From: JACQAI01 sp035507915
GTDB taxonomy: Bacteria; Pseudomonadota; Alphaproteobacteria; Elsterales; Elsteraceae
Length of the DNA stretch: 5,790 bases
NCBI GenBank assembly: GCA_035507915.1
Contig: DATJNS010000167.1
Span: 1 to 5,790 of the forward strand
Direction of reading: 5' to 3'
The notes beneath the pieces were generated by a model, which saw nothing but the letters and a program-made list of their open reading frames with translations, ran no database searches and was not told the origin of the DNA. The position numbers and the translations under genes are program-made. Positions 3,442 to 5,790 of the stretch are shown piece by piece (within the stretch, counting starts at the first letter, position 1; each line of letters begins with the position of its first letter).

Positions 3442-5790
3442 ATGTCGGATTTTCTCGAGGCGTTGCGGGAGCGCGTGCTGTTGTGCGACGGGGCGATCGG
3501 CACCCGCGTGCAGGCGCAGGCGCTCGACCTGCACGCCGATTTCCTCGGCCAGGAGAACTGCACCGAGATCCTCAACCGCTCGCGCCCCGACCTGGTGCGC
3601 GAGATCCATCGCAGCCATCTCGAGGCCGGCTGCGACGTCATCCAGACCAACAGCTTCGGCGGCTCGCCGATCACGCTCGCCGAGTTCGACCTGGCCGACG
3701 CCGCGCTCGAGCTCAACCGGCGCGCCGGCGAGCTCGCGCGCGAGGCGCTCGAGGAGTTCGCGTTCGACGGCCGCCAGCGCTTCGTGCTGGGCTCGATCGG
3801 CCCGGGCACGCGGCTGCCCTCGCTCGGCCACATCGACTACCAGGCGCTCGAGGACGCCTTCGCGATCCAGGCCGCCGGCCTGCTGGCCGGCCGCGTCGAC
3901 GCCATCCTGATCGAGACCTGCCAGGACCCGCTGCAGATCAAGGCCGCGGTCAACGGCGCCAAGCGCGCGGCGGCCGACGCCAAGGTCGCGCCGCCCCTGA
4001 TCGTGCAGGTCACCGTCGAGACCACCGGCACCTTGCTGGTCGGCGCCGACATCGCGGCCGCCGCGACGGTGGTGCGCGCGCTCGACGTGCCGGTGATCGG
4101 CCTCAACTGCGCGACCGGCCCGCAGGAGATGGCCGAGCACGTGCGCTGGCTCAGCCAGAACTGGCCGGGCCCGATCTCGATCCAGCCCAACGCCGGGCTG
4201 CCCGAGCTGGTCGACGGCAGGACGCACTATCCGCTCGGGCCGAACGATCTGGCGGCGTGGCTCGAGCGCTTCGTGGTCGAGGACGGCGTCGCCATGGTGG
4301 GCGGCTGCTGCGGCACCGAGCCGGCGCATATCGGCGCGCTCGACGCCATGCTGCGCAAGCTCGATCCGAAGGGCCGGCCCGCCGTGACGCCGCGCACGGT
4401 CGGCTGGGTGCCGGCGCTCGCCTCGCTCTACGGCCAGGTGCCGATGCGCCAGGAGAACGCCTATCTGTCGATCGGCGAGCGCTGCAACGCCAACGGCTCG
4501 AAGCGCTTCCGCGAGCTGCAGGAGAAGGGCGACTGGGAAGGCTGCGTCGAGATGGCGCGCGAGCAGGCGCGCGAGGGCTCGAACGCGCTCGACGTGTGCA
4601 CCGCGTTCGTCGGCCGCGACGAGATCGCCGAGATGACCGAGGTGGTGCGCCGGCTGCGCGGCGCGGTCAACGCGCCGCTGGTGATCGACTCGACCGAGCT
4701 GCCGGTGCTCGAGGCCGCGCTCAAGCTCTATGGCGGCAAGGCGATCCTCAACTCGATCAACTTCGAGGACGGCGAGGACGCCGCCGCCAAGCGCATGGCG
4801 CTGGCCAAGCGCTTCGGCGCCGCCGTGATCGCGCTGACGATCGACGAAGCCGGCATGGCGAAGGACGTCGACCGCAAGATCGCGGTGGCGCACCGGCTCT
4901 ACGACTTCGCCGTCAACAAATACGGACTCGAGCCGTCGGACCTGCTGTTCGATCCGCTGACCTTCACGATCTGCACCGGCAACGAGGACGACCGCAAGCT
5001 CGGCCTGTGGACCCTCGAGGCGATCGAGCGCATCGCCGCCGAGCTGCCGCAGTGCCAGATCATCCTCGGCCTGTCGAACATCTCGTTCGGCCTCAACCCG
5101 CCGGCGCGCCACGTGCTCAACTCGGTGTTCCTCGACCACGCCCTCAAGCGCGGCCTGACCGGCGCGATCGTGCATTTTTCCAAGATCGCGCCGCTGCACA
5201 AGATCCCCGAGGAGGAGGTGCGCGTCGCCGAGGACCTGATCTTCGACCGCAGGCGCGAGGGCTATGACCCGCTGCAGGCCTTCATGGCGCTGTTCGACGG
5301 CCGCGCCAGCGAGACCAAGGTCAAGCGCGCACGCCCCGAGACGGTCGAGGAGCGCCTCAAGCTCCGCATCGTCGACGGCGACCGCCAGGGCCTGACCGAG
5401 GATCTCGACCTCGCGCTCAAGACCTATCCGCCGCTCGAGGTGATCAACACGCTGCTGCTCGACGGCATGAAGGTGGTGGGCGAGCTGTTCGGCGCCGGCA
5501 AGATGCAGCTGCCGTTCGTGCTGCAGTCGGCCGAGACGATGAAGCGGGCGGTCGCCTATCTCGAGCCCTTCATGGAGCGCGTCGAAGGCCAGCAGAAGGG
5601 CACCATCGTGCTCGCCACGGTCAAGGGCGACGTGCACGACATCGGCAAGAACCTGGTCGACATCATCCTGACGAACAACGGCTACAAGGTGGTCAATCTC
5701 GGCATCAAGCAGCCGATTGCCTCCATCCTGTCCGCGGTCAAGGAGCACAAGGCGCAGGCGGTCGGCATGTCGGGCCTGCTCGTCAAGTCG
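3442..5790 (+). CDS. metH: Cobalamin-dependent methionine synthase, 3' end outside the window
   Basis: The first 783 residues of MetH, open to the right edge. The enzyme moves a methyl group from 5-methyl-THF via cob(I)alamin to homocysteine, making methionine. The homocysteine domain (~1-300) has DGAIGTRVQ near the start, TNSFGG, and the zinc cysteines C223 (LNCATGP) and C289/C290 (GGCCGTEP). The folate-binding domain (~335-590) has SIGERCNANGSKRF (343-356), VIDSTELPV from 414, ILNSIN (435-440) and LSNISFGL (544-551). The cobalamin cap follows from ~634, then the Rossmann module with DVHDIGKN, whose H732 is the expected lower cobalt ligand, and S777 of the SxL motif, 45 residues later as in E. 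coli (H759/S804). A reactivation domain, if any, lies beyond the edge. ATG 3442 starts where homology starts, but its ribosome site is weak (TTGGA, 6 bases away). The pre-cobalamin part is about 27 residues shorter than in E. coli, and motifs such as CTAFVGRDE differ from the enteric type. Confidence 0.96.
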   Translation, partial: MSDFLEALRERVLLCDGAIGTRVQAQALDLHADFLGQENCTEILNRSRPDLVREIHRSHLEAGCDVIQTNSFGGSPITLAEFDLADAALELNRRAGELAREALEEFAFDGRQRFVLGSIGPGTRLPSLGHIDYQALEDAFAIQAAGLLAGRVDAILIETCQDPLQIKAAVNGAKRAAADAKVAPPLIVQVTVETTGTLLVGADIAAAATVVRALDVPVIGLNCATGPQEMAEHVRWLSQNWPGPISIQPNAGLPELVDGRTHYPLGPNDLAAWLERFVVEDGVAMVGGCCGTEPAHIGALDAMLRKLDPKGRPAVTPRTVGWVPALASLYGQVPMRQENAYLSIGERCNANGSKRFRELQEKGDWEGCVEMAREQAREGSNALDVCTAFVGRDEIAEMTEVVRRLRGAVNAPLVIDSTELPVLEAALKLYGGKAILNSINFEDGEDAAAKRMALAKRFGAAVIALTIDEAGMAKDVDRKIAVAHRLYDFAVNKYGLEPSDLLFDPLTFTICTGNEDDRKLGLWTLEAIERIAAELPQCQIILGLSNISFGLNPPARHVLNSVFLDHALKRGLTGAIVHFSKIAPLHKIPEEEVRVAEDLIFDRRREGYDPLQAFMALFDGRASETKVKRARPETVEERLKLRIVDGDRQGLTEDLDLALKTYPPLEVINTLLLDGMKVVGELFGAGKMQLPFVLQSAETMKRAVAYLEPFMERVEGQQKGTIVLATVKGDVHDIGKNLVDIILTNNGYKVVNLGIKQPIASILSAVKEHKAQAVGMSGLLVKS

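Noticed and set aside
3421..5748. A 775-codon open frame antisense to metH
   Set aside because: It is a by-product of strong third-position G/C bias in metH. Its composition is dominated by R, A, L, D, E and V with no recognisable domain, while metH has clear motifs along the whole length.

Overview
This is a very GC-rich window with strong G/C bias at third codon positions, dense G/C palindromic repeats between genes, a periplasmic MlaC-family lipid-binding protein, and a methionine-cycle operon led by an ArsR-methyltransferase fusion regulator. The combination suggests a high-GC alphaproteobacterium (Rhodospirillales/Hyphomicrobiales-like). This is inferred from gene style and repeats; nothing in the window fixes genus or species.

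Layout. Positions 1-144 are noncoding as far as can be seen and hold a REP-like inverted repeat. A minus-strand gene (145-798) encodes an exported MlaC/Ttg2D-type phospholipid- or hopanoid-associated periplasmic protein. A noncoding stretch of about 480 bp (799-1280) separates it from the divergent plus-strand operon. That stretch holds a clear plus-strand intrinsic terminator (1056-1085) with no obvious gene in front of it. It directly follows a structured segment (976-1050) that may be a small RNA. Further on are a REP-like palindrome, another hairpin, a sigma70-like promoter and a near-perfect palindromic operator over the -10 box.

The plus-strand operon is sahR-like regulator (1281-2387), metF (2384-3271, 4-bp ATGA overlap with the regulator) and metH (3442 to beyond the right edge). 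MetF reduces 5,10-methylene-THF to 5-methyl-THF. MetH uses that methyl group, through cobalamin, to convert homocysteine to methionine. The regulator carries an ArsR-type winged helix followed by a SAM/SAH-binding methyltransferase fold, the architecture of the SahR family, which controls the SAM cycle in response to S-adenosylhomocysteine. The operator in front of it fits autoregulation of the whole operon. MetH is truncated by the window edge but has its zinc cysteines, folate-domain motifs and the cobalamin-ligand histidine.

Points worth a second look are the orphan terminator with a possible small RNA, the operator/promoter overlap, a C-terminal tail of the regulator built from three 39-bp palindrome-containing tandem repeats kept in frame, a 40-bp-arm inverted repeat between metF and metH, and a MetH whose motifs look unlike the enteric type. 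The core operon itself is a known type of system; I do not see a wholly new system here.
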